From assembly GCA_018902385.1 (NCBI GenBank), contig JABSSW010000045.1:62001-126000 (forward strand): DNA of 64,000 nucleotides, in the 5' to 3' direction. This document shows positions 48,901-59,067 of this stretch, one piece after another. Every line of letters begins with the position of its first letter. The first letter of the stretch is position 1. Position numbers and translations under genes: made by a program. The notes under the pieces are model-generated. The model saw nothing but the letters and a program-made list of their open reading frames with translations. It was not told where the DNA came from and did no database searches. The stretch comes from Physcia stellaris (lineage: Eukaryota; Ascomycota; Lecanoromycetes; Caliciales; Physciaceae).

Positions 48901-50020
48901 CGATGGGTACAAGGCCATTCTGTTTTGCCTCCATGTCCTTTTCCTTCTGCTTGATTTGCTTTTCAGCTTTAGAGACATCTCTGCCTACCTTCGCTTGGTC
49001 TTTCTTTGCTTCTTCCAAAGCCTTGTCATACTGTTCGATCCCGCGTCGCTGTTCTTTGAGCTCTTCTTGATGCTTCTGGATCTCAGCCTCAGATTCTTCG
49101 ATTACGCGCTGGAAGTGGTACAGTTTCCAAAGAATATGGGTCACTATGGCTTGATCCCTTTCATCCGCCTTCTTCGCATAGTCCTCGGCCTCTCTCTTCT
49201 GTTCCTGATACTGCTTGAGCTCTGAATTGATACCACGGCGACGGTGAAGCGTAAAGTTTTGCTGCTCCAGCGCTTCGTCCTGAACTTCCTTTAATCGTTC
49301 GTACTCTGCTCTGTATTCAAGGCTCCCTGATATCTGTTCTATCAGACGTGTAAGATCGCGTGGCGACTGGGACGCGATTGCTTCCACGTCGCCCTGGAAT
49401 ACAAGAAAATTGCGCGCTTTGATCAGGATGTTCTCGGATTCCAATGCCTCATTATATTGCTGCGCCGTAACCACACGGTCATTGATTCGATACTCGCTTG
49501 CACCCTGGTTCGTAATTGTACGCTTCCAGAGTTGCTCATCACCAGCATCATCCTCGTAGACAGCCATAACCCAGGCACTCTTCGGATCATAGCGCTCCTG
49601 TGGGCCACTTTGCGTGTCCTCATCGCCTGAGCCGGCATCTCCGTTCACATGGCCATTGACCCCACCTGCAGTAGCCGAACCGTCTCCGTTGATTTTAGAA
49701 GTTCGCAAAACGCGACCTCTATAGACAAGATCGCGCAGATGGGCTGAGCGCAGATGCGATGATTTGATTCCCAGCACAAATGATATCGCATCCATGCTGA
49801 AAGAACTTTAGCTATGACCCGAAATCGTATGCCCAACACTTACGAGTTGGATTTTCCGGAGCCATTAGGACCAATGACTGAAGTAAAGTAGGAATCACTA
49901 AGTAGAAGGACGTGATGGCCCTTGTAGGACTTGAAGTCTACTTCCCGTCAGCCTTTCTAAAACGCGCAATGGGATCCAAAGATCAATACTGTATAGCTCC
50001 AAGCGTATGAGCTTCCCCAT
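45963..50020 (-). CDS. smc1: Cohesin subunit SMC1
   Basis: Structural maintenance of chromosomes protein that with SMC3 and Scc1 forms the cohesin ring. 1262 residues; exons 49990-50020, 49844-49937, 46826-49796, 46466-46773, 46038-46404 and 45963-45980. Head: MGKLIRLELYNFKSYKGHH, Walker A IGPNGSGKSNSMDAISFVLG. Then a long coiled coil (about 200-500), hinge (VKGRVSELCKPVEKRYATAV, GNMTGGQGSK), second coiled coil, signature HLSGGEKTMAALALLFA and Walker B PFFVLDEVDAALDN. The C-terminus LTLDLRKYQ is completed by an 18-nt last exon. An acidic, Gly-rich insert (residues about 90-120, near KINGDG...GDAGSGDEDTQ) interrupts the N-terminal head, as in other fungal SMC1. ACGCG sites lie upstream. Confidence 0.96.
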
Positions 50021-50142
50021 GACGACGACGAGACAGGGTTCGTCACTGGTGAGGCACAGACGTCTGCAGATAGCCCTTGTTCAAGACGAGATTCAGGGGA
50101 TTTGGGTATCAGGACGGGTTATCGACGACTATATTGACAAGT

Positions 50143-50160
50143 CGCGTTCAGATCAACGCG
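50143..50160. promoter_or_regulatory. Pair of AACGCG (MCB-like) sites upstream of SMC1
   Basis: AACGCG occurs on the plus strand at 50155-50160 and on the minus strand at 50143-50148, 120-140 bp upstream of the SMC1 ATG and just outside the adjacent inverted-repeat element. SMC1 is G1/S regulated in yeast. Function is inferred. Confidence 0.45.
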
Positions 50161-50168
50161 CCAGAGTA

Positions 50169-50857
50169 CTTTAAGGGTGCCTGGGGGGTTTTCAAAATGC
50201 TCCTGATAGGCTTGGCTAGGGGCTAATTATATCGAGGTTCTTCCAGAAATGCCAAGCATTTCTGTAGCATTTTCTACGAAAAAGCCTTTCTACGATCGAG
50301 ATATCTCATCGAATTTTGTTGTTTCAACAAACCATACAGAGACAAGCTTGTAATTCCGAGCTATTATGGTAGGATATCTTTGTATTTCACAATACTTTCA
50401 GAGATATCTCAAATTAAGCGAGCATTCGGGTAGTCCGTTGCTCAATAGTCATTCACGCCAGTCGAAATTCGACTTCAGAATCGTGCGATTCGGCCGATTT
50501 TTACGCGGGGGTGGCACTCAGAGTATTGTGTGCCAACGTGGGCGTGCTCATTGATGCGTGCGCATGCGCAAAGTACTTGATGTCCCTGATCTATGCGCTC
50601 CAATCCAGAGAACCCTGAGAAGTTTAAGGTTGAACCTAGCAAAATTTAAGGTTGATTTCCCGAGACTAGCGTATTTTCTCTGGAAAAGCTCGTCAAAAAA
50701 CAAATTCCTCTCGAGAGCCTTGTATATTTGGCAGATTTCGAGTGTTAGAGTATCTCGATATCTTCTCGAGATACTTGATTGGGCGAAATTTTGCTAGTCA
50801 GAAAGCTTACTAATCACCTTCAGGTATCATTTGTAAAACCCCCAGGCGCCCTTAAAG
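50169..50857. mobile_element. Non-autonomous DNA transposon (MITE-like), TA target duplication
   Basis: An imperfect terminal inverted repeat of about 30-40 bp bounds this 689-bp stretch. The left end reads CTTTAAGGGTGCCTGGGGGG then TTTTCAAAATG; the right end on the other strand reads CTTTAAGGGCGCCTGGGGGT then TTTACAAATG. A TA dinucleotide flanks both ends (50167-50168 and 50858-50859), as for Tc1/mariner-type insertions. Inside there is no transposase; the longest frames are about 80 codons. It sits 150 bp upstream of the SMC1 start and may have displaced the older promoter. Confidence 0.75.
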
Positions 50858-51101
50858 TAGCTTAATCTAGACTTAGGGCTGTCTCACGCTAGTGATGCTG
50901 GCTGAACCCACTCGCCCCAGCCAGAATTGACTGCGTGCCAGATCAAGGTTCCCCGCCCTGGTATTTCACACGAACAAGTGATAAGAATGACGATTTGCAC
51001 TTGACGTATTTCCCATATCCGGCTATCGTTTGTTCAACCTGTTTTCGGTAGGAAGTCGGGACGCCTCGGACCAAGTCAGTAGTTACGTGGGCTCGGTCGG
51101 T

Positions 51102-51452
51102 GGGGATTTCTCGATTTCAAAACGCTTGCGACTCCTTGGCGTTTTTTCCCCCCACACGAGCCACATTCTCTTCAACGTTCAATTTTCAACTCGGTACATC
51201 TCAACAGCTTCATCAAAATGTTCAAAAATGATGAAAATTGTTTTGTGAATTAATGTGATCACAACATATTAAAAAAAAAAATTCAAAAGTCAATTTTCGA
51301 TTCAAATGATACAATTTGACTCATTGAATCCAGCGAAATACGCAATCAAGGTTAGGTTTAAGAAATAAATATGGTGAGAGACGTCAAGATCGCGGGGTAA
51401 CGTGGGGAAAAAAAAAAACGCCAAGGAGTCGCAAGCGTTTTGAAATCGAAAA
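51102..51452. repeat. Long inverted repeat, about 37-bp perfect arms, about 265-bp spacer
   Basis: The left arm (51111-51147) contains TCGATTTCAAAACGCTTGCG then ACTCCTTGGCGTTTTTT. The right arm (51413-51449) is its exact reverse complement, entered through an 11-A run. Partial matches extend outward (GGGGATTTC against GGATCCCATTTT). The spacer is AT-rich and codes nothing. It may be a small foldback element or MITE; no clear target duplication was identified. Confidence 0.65.
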
Positions 51453-51744
51453 ATGGGATCCGCACTCAATTTTCCCCGGGGCGAGTGACCGTTGAAGTGC
51501 AGGTAGTGGTCACGTGTGCATCACATGTGAATTTGCCTACTATCGTAGTTTTAGCGTATCTTTATATTATTTCTTCCCACCAACCAAGTTCTTGCAAAAG
51601 AACACGCGCCGGCCCTCTACGGCTCTACCTATCCTAGATTATACCAAACCCTTCCCTTGATTCCACCATAGACTGGGTCTGATCATTCGCCACGGCCTTC
51701 GATCTTCCTCCTCCCTCGCTACGGATGCAGCTGCTCCCCAAGCA

Positions 51745-53379
51745 ATGGCAGAAATGGTGAATATACCGAAATCAAACTCAGATACCGCTATATCAAGTGA
51801 CAGCCTCGCGAAAACCTCGACAAGCGATTCTTCTGCATCGCTGAAAGGTAGAGACTCACCAAGTCTGAGCCTTGACACACCTCCTCTATCCTCATCGCCG
51901 CCGAGCCCAGGCTATCTATCTCGAAACGAGTCCTTCTCAACTAACGGCGGCTATCAGGATGATTGGGAAAGCTTCCCACCTCTAGAGCGCTTGACGGTTT
52001 TTGATATCCTTGACAACCTAGCTTTGCCCCAACGGCTGGAACGCTGGCAGAATAGGATTACGGTGCAGACAGAAAAAGTACGGCGACATCGAGAGAAGCT
52101 TAAGTCGTCAGGTCTGAACGCGAAAGACAGGGTTGTAGAAGAATGGCGACGGCGTCTTCCTCCCCCAGATGAGCAGCTGGACAAGTACAGGAAACGCATG
52201 AGAGAGTCTGTCGATCGGTTGGGTACACGATGGAATGATACCAAAGCGGTCACGCTGAGGGAAAAGGTCTCTTTCATCGCTGGGGTGCTCAACGTCTTCA
52301 TCAGTGGCTACCTTATTGGAGCTCACCCCAACCTGTTCTACTATTGGTTCACAGCGCAGCTTTGCTATTTCATGCCAATACGATACTATACTTACCACAA
52401 GAGAGGCTACCACTACTTCCTAGCCGACATGTGCTATTTCGTCAACCTTCTCTTGCTATTGACCATCTGGGTGGCCCCACAATCAAAGAGGCTTTTCATT
52501 AGCACGTATTGCCTGGCAAATGGCAACAACGCTGTAGCGATAGCTATGTGGAGGAATTCAATGGTGTTCCACTCGTTGGATAAGGTCACGAGGTATCCAG
52601 ATTACCCTCATGTGAATGGCTGTCCAAAGACTAACGGGATCTGCAGTCTTTTCATACATATAATGCCTCCGGTCACTTTACATTGCTTAGTACATCTCAC
52701 CACACCAGCCTTTCAGCAAGAACGATTTCCGGCCATATACGCTATACGGTTTAGCTCACCGGACAGTCCTGAGCATTATGGACTCTTAGCTATGATGGGC
52801 TGGGCCAGTTTGCCCTATGCGATTTGGCAATTATCTTACCACTTCCTCATAACGGTGAGACGTCGGGAGAAGATTGCTGCGGGCAGACCAACGAGCTTCA
52901 CCTGGCTGCGTAAATCTTATGCAAACACTTGGATCGGTCGATTGATTCTCTCGCTTCCGAATTCCTTGCACGAACCTGCATTTATGCTCACCCAGTACGT
53001 CTATGCTCTAGGTAGTATGATTCCTTGTCCAATTTGGTTCTGGTACCGGTGGCCTAGCGCGGGCTTTCTCTTGACAATGTTCGTCTGGAGTATCCACAAC
53101 GGTGCCACATACTACATCGATGTGTTCGGGAAAAGGTTTCAGAATGAACTGGAGCAACTGAAAAAAGATGTTGCGAAGTGGCAAACCAGCCCGGAGTCTC
53201 TCGCAAGTCCTATTACAACGCCAAAGGCCGACAACAAGCCAAGTATTGGCCAAAACCATACATCGGTCTCATCACTTGATAAAGCCGGTCATAGAAGAAC
53301 AGCGAGTGTCGACCAGATTCCAATGCTCGATTCTAAGAACGAAGGGGCTACAGGTATTGAGGGTCTTCGCAAGCGCTGA
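51745..53379 (+). CDS. gpc1: Glycerophosphocholine acyltransferase (Gpc1 family)
   Basis: Acylates glycerophosphocholine with acyl-CoA to lysophosphatidylcholine, part of phosphatidylcholine remodelling in the ER. 526 residues after removing a 54-nt in-frame intron (52593-52646, acceptor CTGCAG, branch ACTAAC); splicing gives the conserved SLDKVTSLFIHIMPPVTLH. Layout: Ser-rich N-terminus, conserved FDILDNLALPQRLERWQNRI and RRLPPPDEQLDKYRKRMRES, then about eight membrane segments with YYWFTAQLCYFMPIRYYTYH, HYFLADMCYFVNLLLLL, GNNAVAIAMWRNSMVFHS and HNGATYYIDVFGKRFQNEL. The C-terminal tail is polar. The domain was formerly DUF2838. Confidence 0.9.
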   Translation: MAEMVNIPKSNSDTAISSDSLAKTSTSDSSASLKGRDSPSLSLDTPPLSSSPPSPGYLSRNESFSTNGGYQDDWESFPPLERLTVFDILDNLALPQRLERWQNRITVQTEKVRRHREKLKSSGLNAKDRVVEEWRRRLPPPDEQLDKYRKRMRESVDRLGTRWNDTKAVTLREKVSFIAGVLNVFISGYLIGAHPNLFYYWFTAQLCYFMPIRYYTYHKRGYHYFLADMCYFVNLLLLLTIWVAPQSKRLFISTYCLANGNNAVAIAMWRNSMVFHSLDKVTRYPDYPHVNGCPKTNGICSLFIHIMPPVTLHCLVHLTTPAFQQERFPAIYAIRFSSPDSPEHYGLLAMMGWASLPYAIWQLSYHFLITVRRREKIAAGRPTSFTWLRKSYANTWIGRLILSLPNSLHEPAFMLTQYVYALGSMIPCPIWFWYRWPSAGFLLTMFVWSIHNGATYYIDVFGKRFQNELEQLKKDVAKWQTSPESLASPITTPKADNKPSIGQNHTSVSSLDKAGHRRTASVDQIPMLDSKNEGATGIEGLRKR

Positions 53380-53652
53380 ATGAACGGAAGTGACTCCTTT
53401 TGCGTCCAACTGGTCCTTTCGGCCTTCGAGCTTATGCTACTAAATAATAATCGTTCGTCAGCCTTCAGCGTGGCGTTCTGGATCTTTCTATGTTTAACAG
53501 GGTATGAGAGGCATGCCATCAGAGATACCCCTTGGTAGTCTTTTTATCAACAGATTATTGAATCTACGCTCATTCCCCAATTGATCTATGCAAAGTGTTC
53601 TTTCCCATCTACTCTTGAGGTACCTACAGTCTACACCATAAAAGAGCTGGCT

Positions 53653-54456
53653 CTACTGGGGTTTGCCATCAAATGCCACTTGATCGTTTAGTGGCACCTG
53701 ATTAAGACCTTGTTTCAGCCGCACATTTTCATTTAGAGGCTTAGCAATGAACATGACCTCGAGATTATCAATACAAAACTCCCAGTCCAACGCTTGTACT
53801 CCGAAGTCCGCGAGAATCTCTACACCGTAGAGCTCGCTCCATGTTTCACCACTGAATTCGGCCATTTTGACTGCAAATGGCAAGTGATACCCAGCGGGGA
53901 AATAAAGCTGCCACTGGTATGGACCGCTTTGATTGCGTGTATGAGTGTAGCCTTTAACAAATATCCACGTTCCGGGATGTGGCGCGTCCATAGGCTTGAT
54001 GCTGAACGAACGGAGAGTGAAATAGGGCTGCAGGCCAGAATCCTGCATAGACGTGGCATTGTTCACAGAGAAGTAGGCGCCAGAAGGAACATGGGTGGAT
54101 CCGTCAGTGGAATCCGCCAACGGTAGACTTGCATTCCCAGGCCGGGATCCGATCAGAGCATTAGGAGCCGAAACAGCACAGTTGAGGTCGTTGGGACTGA
54201 TCCAGCCTTTCAAAGTAGGGTCACGAGGAGTCAAAGCGCTGTACGAGGCGAAAGAGAGATGATGATAGACCGAGGGGACTGGGCCGAGACCGAAGGTGGT
54301 AGGAATGTCATCGAACTGGGGGCTTATCAGCGGGAGACAGCAATACCTGTGGACGAGGCTGACATCTAGCATCGAGCTATTGCTCGAAGAATATTCCAAA
54401 CGATTCGTAACAGAGAAAACGCTATTGTATAATGAAATGAGACGTGTGAGCAACAT
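53653..54456 (-). CDS. Hypothetical protein, probably secreted
   Basis: An open frame of about 267 codons from the first ATG at 54456; the end is at 53653. The segment FDDIPTTFGLGPVPSVYHHL to the end is evenly composed, with several N-glycosylation sequons (NAS, NNAT, NQS), many aromatic residues and a beta-rich look (GPYQWQLYFPAGYHLPFAVKM), as in fungal extracellular proteins. The first 50 residues are doubtful: no clean signal peptide is visible, and FDD follows a CCCCAG acceptor, so the true first exon may lie elsewhere. I recognise the type from other fungal hypothetical proteins but no function. Confidence 0.6.
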   Translation of the reverse strand: MLLTRLISLYNSVFSVTNRLEYSSSNSSMLDVSLVHRYCCLPLISPQFDDIPTTFGLGPVPSVYHHLSFASYSALTPRDPTLKGWISPNDLNCAVSAPNALIGSRPGNASLPLADSTDGSTHVPSGAYFSVNNATSMQDSGLQPYFTLRSFSIKPMDAPHPGTWIFVKGYTHTRNQSGPYQWQLYFPAGYHLPFAVKMAEFSGETWSELYGVEILADFGVQALDWEFCIDNLEVMFIAKPLNENVRLKQGLNQVPLNDQVAFDGKPQ

Positions 54457-54761
54457 TGCCGATTGGAACGTTTCGATTGCCACTCGGTTACTCGTTGATA
54501 GAAAGACACGGGCTCAGGTCATTTCCGAAGTGAGGGTCTGTAAAGTACAGTGAGTGCAAGCTAGACATGATCCCTTCACATGAAGCGATGAAGAGGGTCA
54601 CAGGGGAAAAGCGAGTCGAATCCAAAGCCAATTTCAAACCCTAGAATATATGTAATAATCGGCGATAATCAATACTCATCGTTGGCCAAAATAACCTGCA
54701 GGTCCAAAGTGGTTGATGGGATGATAGAGTGTGAATCGTCATCTCGAGACTCGAGAGTGTA

Positions 54762-54902
54762 CTCGTGACGCCCAGAGATGACTTCTTCTCCTAATCGGTT
54801 TAGCCGGCTACTGTTCGCTTGTGGCCAATCAAATCAAGCCCAAGCGGTCTATAGCTGGTAGGGTTAGGTCTCGCACCAGAAGTCATCTCTGGGCGTCACG
54901 AG
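54762..54902. mobile_element. MITE of 141 bp with perfect 25-bp inverted repeats and TA duplication
   Basis: The left end begins CTCGTGACGCCCAGAGATGA and continues CTTCT; the right end is its exact reverse complement (perfect over 25 bp). TA flanks both sides (54760-54761, 54903-54904). The interior is about 90 bp and non-coding. The perfect ends imply a recent insertion. It sits 170 bp before the GTPase gene start, in the gap (54457-55071) that otherwise holds nothing recognised. Confidence 0.85.
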
Positions 54903-55071
54903 TAACAAAACAGACCTTTTTAACAACAATGATGTCATTTAATTCGTATCCCTGCCAAGTGCGAAGTGCAATTCCACACGCGGTGCGCCGATAAGATGGG
55001 GCGCAACATAACCAGCAGTATCTGTACTCATTCTTTATGCTCTCAAGTACGAGGTACTCGAAGCACTGCTG

Positions 55072-56828
55072 ATGCCGCGCGATCCGCTCATAGGCCTGGT
55101 TGGAAAGCCTTCGTCAGGCAAGTCAACCACTCTCAACAGGTATGAAAGAGCACCATCACCGATCGCATCGTTGGCCTAACTCGCACTTAAGCTTGACGGA
55201 TGCTAGCTCCAAAGTCGGCAGGTCACCTTCCAGCATCAGATGATGGCAAGGGCTGACGAAAAGCTTCAGGCAATTTCCCGTAAGGTGCTTCACATATATA
55301 CTGGATGGTTCACTTACGCGGTCCAGCTTTACTACGATCGATCCGCAGCGGGCCATTGGCTATTTGCAAATTGAATGTGCATGCGCTCGATACAACCTCT
55401 CCGACCGCTGCAAACCCAACTATGGCGCCTGCGTCGAGGGGAGGCGATCAGTACCCATAGAGCTACTTGATGTAGCTGGACTGGTCCCAGGGGCGCATGA
55501 AGGCAAAGGGCTGGGGAACAAATTTCTCGACGACCTAAGGCACGCAGACGCTCTGATACACGTAGTAGACGTTAGCGGGACCACCGATGCTGAAGGTGCG
55601 CGATTCTTATCATGAATTCCTCTAGCGCAATTTGAAGACGGAATTTAGGAAAGCCGACAAGAGGCTACGATCCATCCGAGGACATAATTTGGCTGCGGTC
55701 TGAGATTGTGAGGTGGATAGAAGGAAACCTGCTAGAGAAATGGGGATCTATCAAGAGACGCCATGTTGCACTCAAGGCCAACCCTGTTGAAACCTTACGT
55801 AAGTACATTTGGGGTCTTACTCACAACCCATAGCTCATGGTCAACGAACAATCCTTAGCTTCTGAGATGCGACTGTTGCTATATCAATGCTTCCAAGTAA
55901 AGCAATGCTGACTCTGAAGCTGCTGCAGAGAACCAATTCTCTGGATATGGCGGTACCACTCAGATTGTTGCGCGCACTCTTGCCCGACTTGCAATCAAGG
56001 AACCTCTGGAGCAATGGACTTCAAAAACAATCTCCGCGGTCGTCCAAACCTTCACTGACGAAAAATTTCCTACCGTTTTCGCTCTCAACAAAATTGATCA
56101 CCCAGACGCCGATAAGAACATTGCCAAGATCGCCAAAATGCAGGATGCAGAATCAATAGTTCTATGCTCTGCCATCTCCGAAGTATTTTTAAGGAAGCTG
56201 GCAAAGCAAGGTTTTATCAAATATGTCGAAGGAAGCGAGATTGTGGATACAAGAGATGATCTGGTTGAGATGGGGGATATAGATGGAGGAGGCTTGAAGG
56301 AACTTGACGAGAAGCTCAAGACACGAATCGAAAATCTCAAAGATCTAGTTCTTTACCGATTTGGTTCGACCGGGGTGGTCCAAGTATTGTCTCGGGCTGC
56401 GCAAATGCTGGGTCTCGTGCCAATATTCCCTGTTCGCAACGTACATACACTCGGTTCAGGATCTGCTGGGGAAAACTTCGTATTTCGAGACTGCGTACTT
56501 GTCAAAAAGGGTACCACCGTCAAAGACTGCGCGAGAAAAATCATGGGAGATGCGCCCTTGGTAAGTACTGTCGAAGCCTTGTCTGGCTTTCTCAGTTGTG
56601 TCCAAGCTCCAAGATATACTGCGGAATCAAGTCAAAATCGACCATGAATGCAATTGCTGACCCTCATTGATTCGCCAGGCTTATGTTGAAGGAGCTGGGG
56701 GAGTAAGAGTATCTGAGGATGAGGTGGTGACGGTTGGCAAGAATGATGTATGCATGAGCGTACTATGTTGGCTTGAGTAGCGCTGATGCTTGTTCGTATA
56801 GGTCTTGTCTTTCAAAATCGGTCGATAG
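55072..56828 (+). CDS. Obg/YchF-related GTPase, Ygr210c type
   Basis: A 416-residue translation-associated P-loop GTPase of the archaeal/eukaryotic Ygr210 branch. Exons: 55072-55139, 55192-55217, 55270-55279, 55327-55595, 55649-55798, 55929-56560, 56679-56747 and 56802-56828. Motifs: G1 [12 protein letters not shown], conserved [22 protein letters not shown]3 [26 protein letters not shown]4 [13 protein letters not shown], and a C-terminal TGS-like domain ending [13 protein letters not shown]. The third exon has only 10 nt (codes the NFP of VGNFPF), and the intron before it must use a GC donor (55218) to keep frame. Without both features the switch-I region is lost. Confidence 0.9.
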
Positions 56829-56934
56829 AAGTAAGACCAAGCCCTGACTCCCACCATGCTGAAACGCCAGAACATGCAAACCGAGGATGAAGAGGTACTA
56901 GATTGTGCCCATTCATGCCTTTCCAACAATCTCT

Positions 56935-57412
56935 TCAATCGCCTGCCCCACCACTAGAATGTCCCTTCTGTCGTCGCATCATGTCAACATACACCTTCGA
57001 ATGGAGAGATCTGCGACAACTGTCACTTACCCCGCCCCTCTCGTCGTTCATTCCAATGACAGGTCCGGGCGCCTCAGGATGGTCCGCTTTAGCCTTCGTT
57101 AAAGATCATCACTTAATGTCCTCAAAGAATGGAAGGAGTGTTATTCACCTGTGCATTGTCATTGCCCGTATCTTTCTCGGTTGCGGCAGAGGTTGGATGC
57201 GACTCCTCGGCTCTTTGACGTTTCCCCGACTTCGAGGCCGAGGATTGGATGTCCAGCTCATTCTCGCTATTGGTGACGTGCTCGTGGGGCTGGCGACCAT
57301 CCCAGTCGTCTGTGCCTACCGCAGGGCGGATAGTACCGGCAGAGAAGGGTCGACTTAATGACAGTGCTCGCAGGATTTGAGGTGATCGCTGCTTTATGAG
57401 AGAGGACGACAT
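56935..57412 (-). CDS. Small mitochondrial-targeted protein, conserved in fungi
   Basis: 119 residues from exons 57149-57412, 57031-57093 and 56935-56967 (introns 55 and 63 nt). The start MSSSLIKQRSPQILRALSLS with RPFSAG is a typical mitochondrial presequence with cleavage expected near Ser-Ala-Gly. The mature part is short, polar and Glu/Lys-rich, ending AKADHPEAPGPVIGMNDERG and KGHSSGGAGD; this ending is conserved among fungal homologues I recall, with no known function. Convergent with the GTPase gene (107 bp) and divergent from the SET gene (194 bp), so it shares a promoter with the latter. The plus-strand frames here are shadows. Confidence 0.75.
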
Positions 57413-57606
57413 GATTATGGACGTTAGTATTGCGTGTGGGACATTTTGAATGTAGTTCCGATTATTTGAGGAAGAAGCCTCAAACTCAAAGCCCGGCAAC
57501 CGAATGACATCACCTTCCGTATTTACGCTAAATAAGCCTCACGTGCAAAATTCGTAAACATGCAGACCGCGACGTAGCAAATATATTTGCCCAGCGAAGG
57601 ATCATC

Positions 57607-59067
57607 ATGCATCGACAGAAGCTGTCTATCGATTCCTTGCCCGCCTGGGTCAAAATGAACCACATCAAACTCAATGGCATTTCGGTTCAAGACATACCAC
57701 ACAAAGGCTCCGGACTGGTTGTGACTGAGCAATCCACAAGCTCTTTGCTTTTATCAGTACCAAAAGACCTTGTTCTCTCCATAGAAAACATCTGGATCTT
57801 TGCCAAAGCGGACAAACAGTTGCGTGAAGTGCTTGAGGCAATGGGTGATTATGCTAAAGTAATGCGTCCAGCTCTGTGTTGCTGTCATATGTGCCTTTCG
57901 TTAATGCCAATTCTTGCTGATGCGTGCTAGACTCCTAGGGGTGCGATTCTCATCTTTCTCATTATGCAGATAACTCACACCACAGCGTCTTCTGAACCCT
58001 CTAAATTGGGAGTGTCTAACCCGTTCACTTCGTATATCCGATTCCTACCTTCGACCATCCCAATCCCTACATTCTGGAGTGCCGATGAGCGTTTAATGCT
58101 AGTTGGTACTTCACTCGAGGCTGCGTTGGAGGCTAAGCTTGACAGCCTCAATCGTGAATTTTGGTCATTACGGAATGCAACGTCTTCAATACCTTGGTGC
58201 AAGCAAATATGGTGGGATACAAAATGTGGAATCCTCTCATTTGACGATTGGAAATTAGTAGATGCGATATACCGTTCTCGCGCTCTTGATCTACCGGGTA
58301 CGGGTCATGCAATGGTCCCGTGTGTTGACTTCGCAAATCACGCTTCTGGAGACGCCACTGTTGCGCTGTATGATACTGACGCAGATGGAAATGCGGTCCT
58401 GCTTCTCCGTGACGGGAAAAGCGTGGGTGTGAACGACGAAATCACCATCACCTATGGCGACGAGAAAGGGGCTTCTGAAATGCTATTCTCTTACGGATTT
58501 CTCGAAGAAACCATGACATCCGCTAGAGAGCTTTACCTAGATCTAGAGATCCCGGATGACGACCCATTGAGAATGGCGAAAAAGCATGTATCTAGAGCAG
58601 CTCCAGGCTTTCGACTTTTCAGTCATGGGGACTCAGTCGGCTGGGAAGGGCCCTTTGTCTGGTTGCTTTGCGTCAACGAAGAAGATGGCTTGGAGTTCAA
58701 GCTTCTACAATCGAATGATGGGGAAAAAGAGTTACGAGTGTTCTGGAACGACCGTGAGATTAGCGACGTCTCGGGATTAGAGTCTCTGTTACAAGCCGAT
58801 TGGAAATGGGATGTTTTTCAACTGCGGGCGGCGGTCACACTGCGAGACCGGATAGCACAGCAACTGTCTGCTCTTGAAAATTGCAGATTTGATCGTGTCG
58901 ACGGCTCCTCCGCCCTTGAGGGGTCAACTCAGATTGCTCAGTCTGCCAGAAAGCTTCGGAAATTAGAAGCAACGCTAATGTCTCAAGCATGTGAGATGTT
59001 TGAGAACAAAGTATGCTCAAAAACCCAAACGAATTGGGGTGTTCCATCCATTGACATCTTCGGGTAG
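57607..59067 (+). CDS. SET-domain protein (SETD6/Rubisco-LSMT-like lysine methyltransferase)
   Basis: A 462-residue probable lysine methyltransferase acting on a non-histone protein. Two exons, 57607-57858 and 57931-59067. The SET domain is split by an insert as usual in this class: early YHKGSG-like IPHKGSGLVV, then after the insert PCVDFANHAS (the conserved N-H) and ITITYGDEKGASEMLFSYGFLE with the catalytic Tyr. The C-terminal helical part resembles the Rubisco LSMT substrate-binding domain. A second ATG at 57655 is possible. Substrate unknown. Confidence 0.85.

Noticed and set aside
56903-57358. Plus-strand 151-codon frame with a CPFC motif, suggesting a zinc protein
   Set aside because: It is antisense to the small mitochondrial gene and partly inside its introns; the Cys pair is isolated.
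57122-57499. 125-codon single-exon reading of the small mitochondrial gene starting upstream of 57412
   Set aside because: The presequence begins at the ATG at 57412, and splicing at 57149 gives the conserved ending; the long unspliced end is intron.
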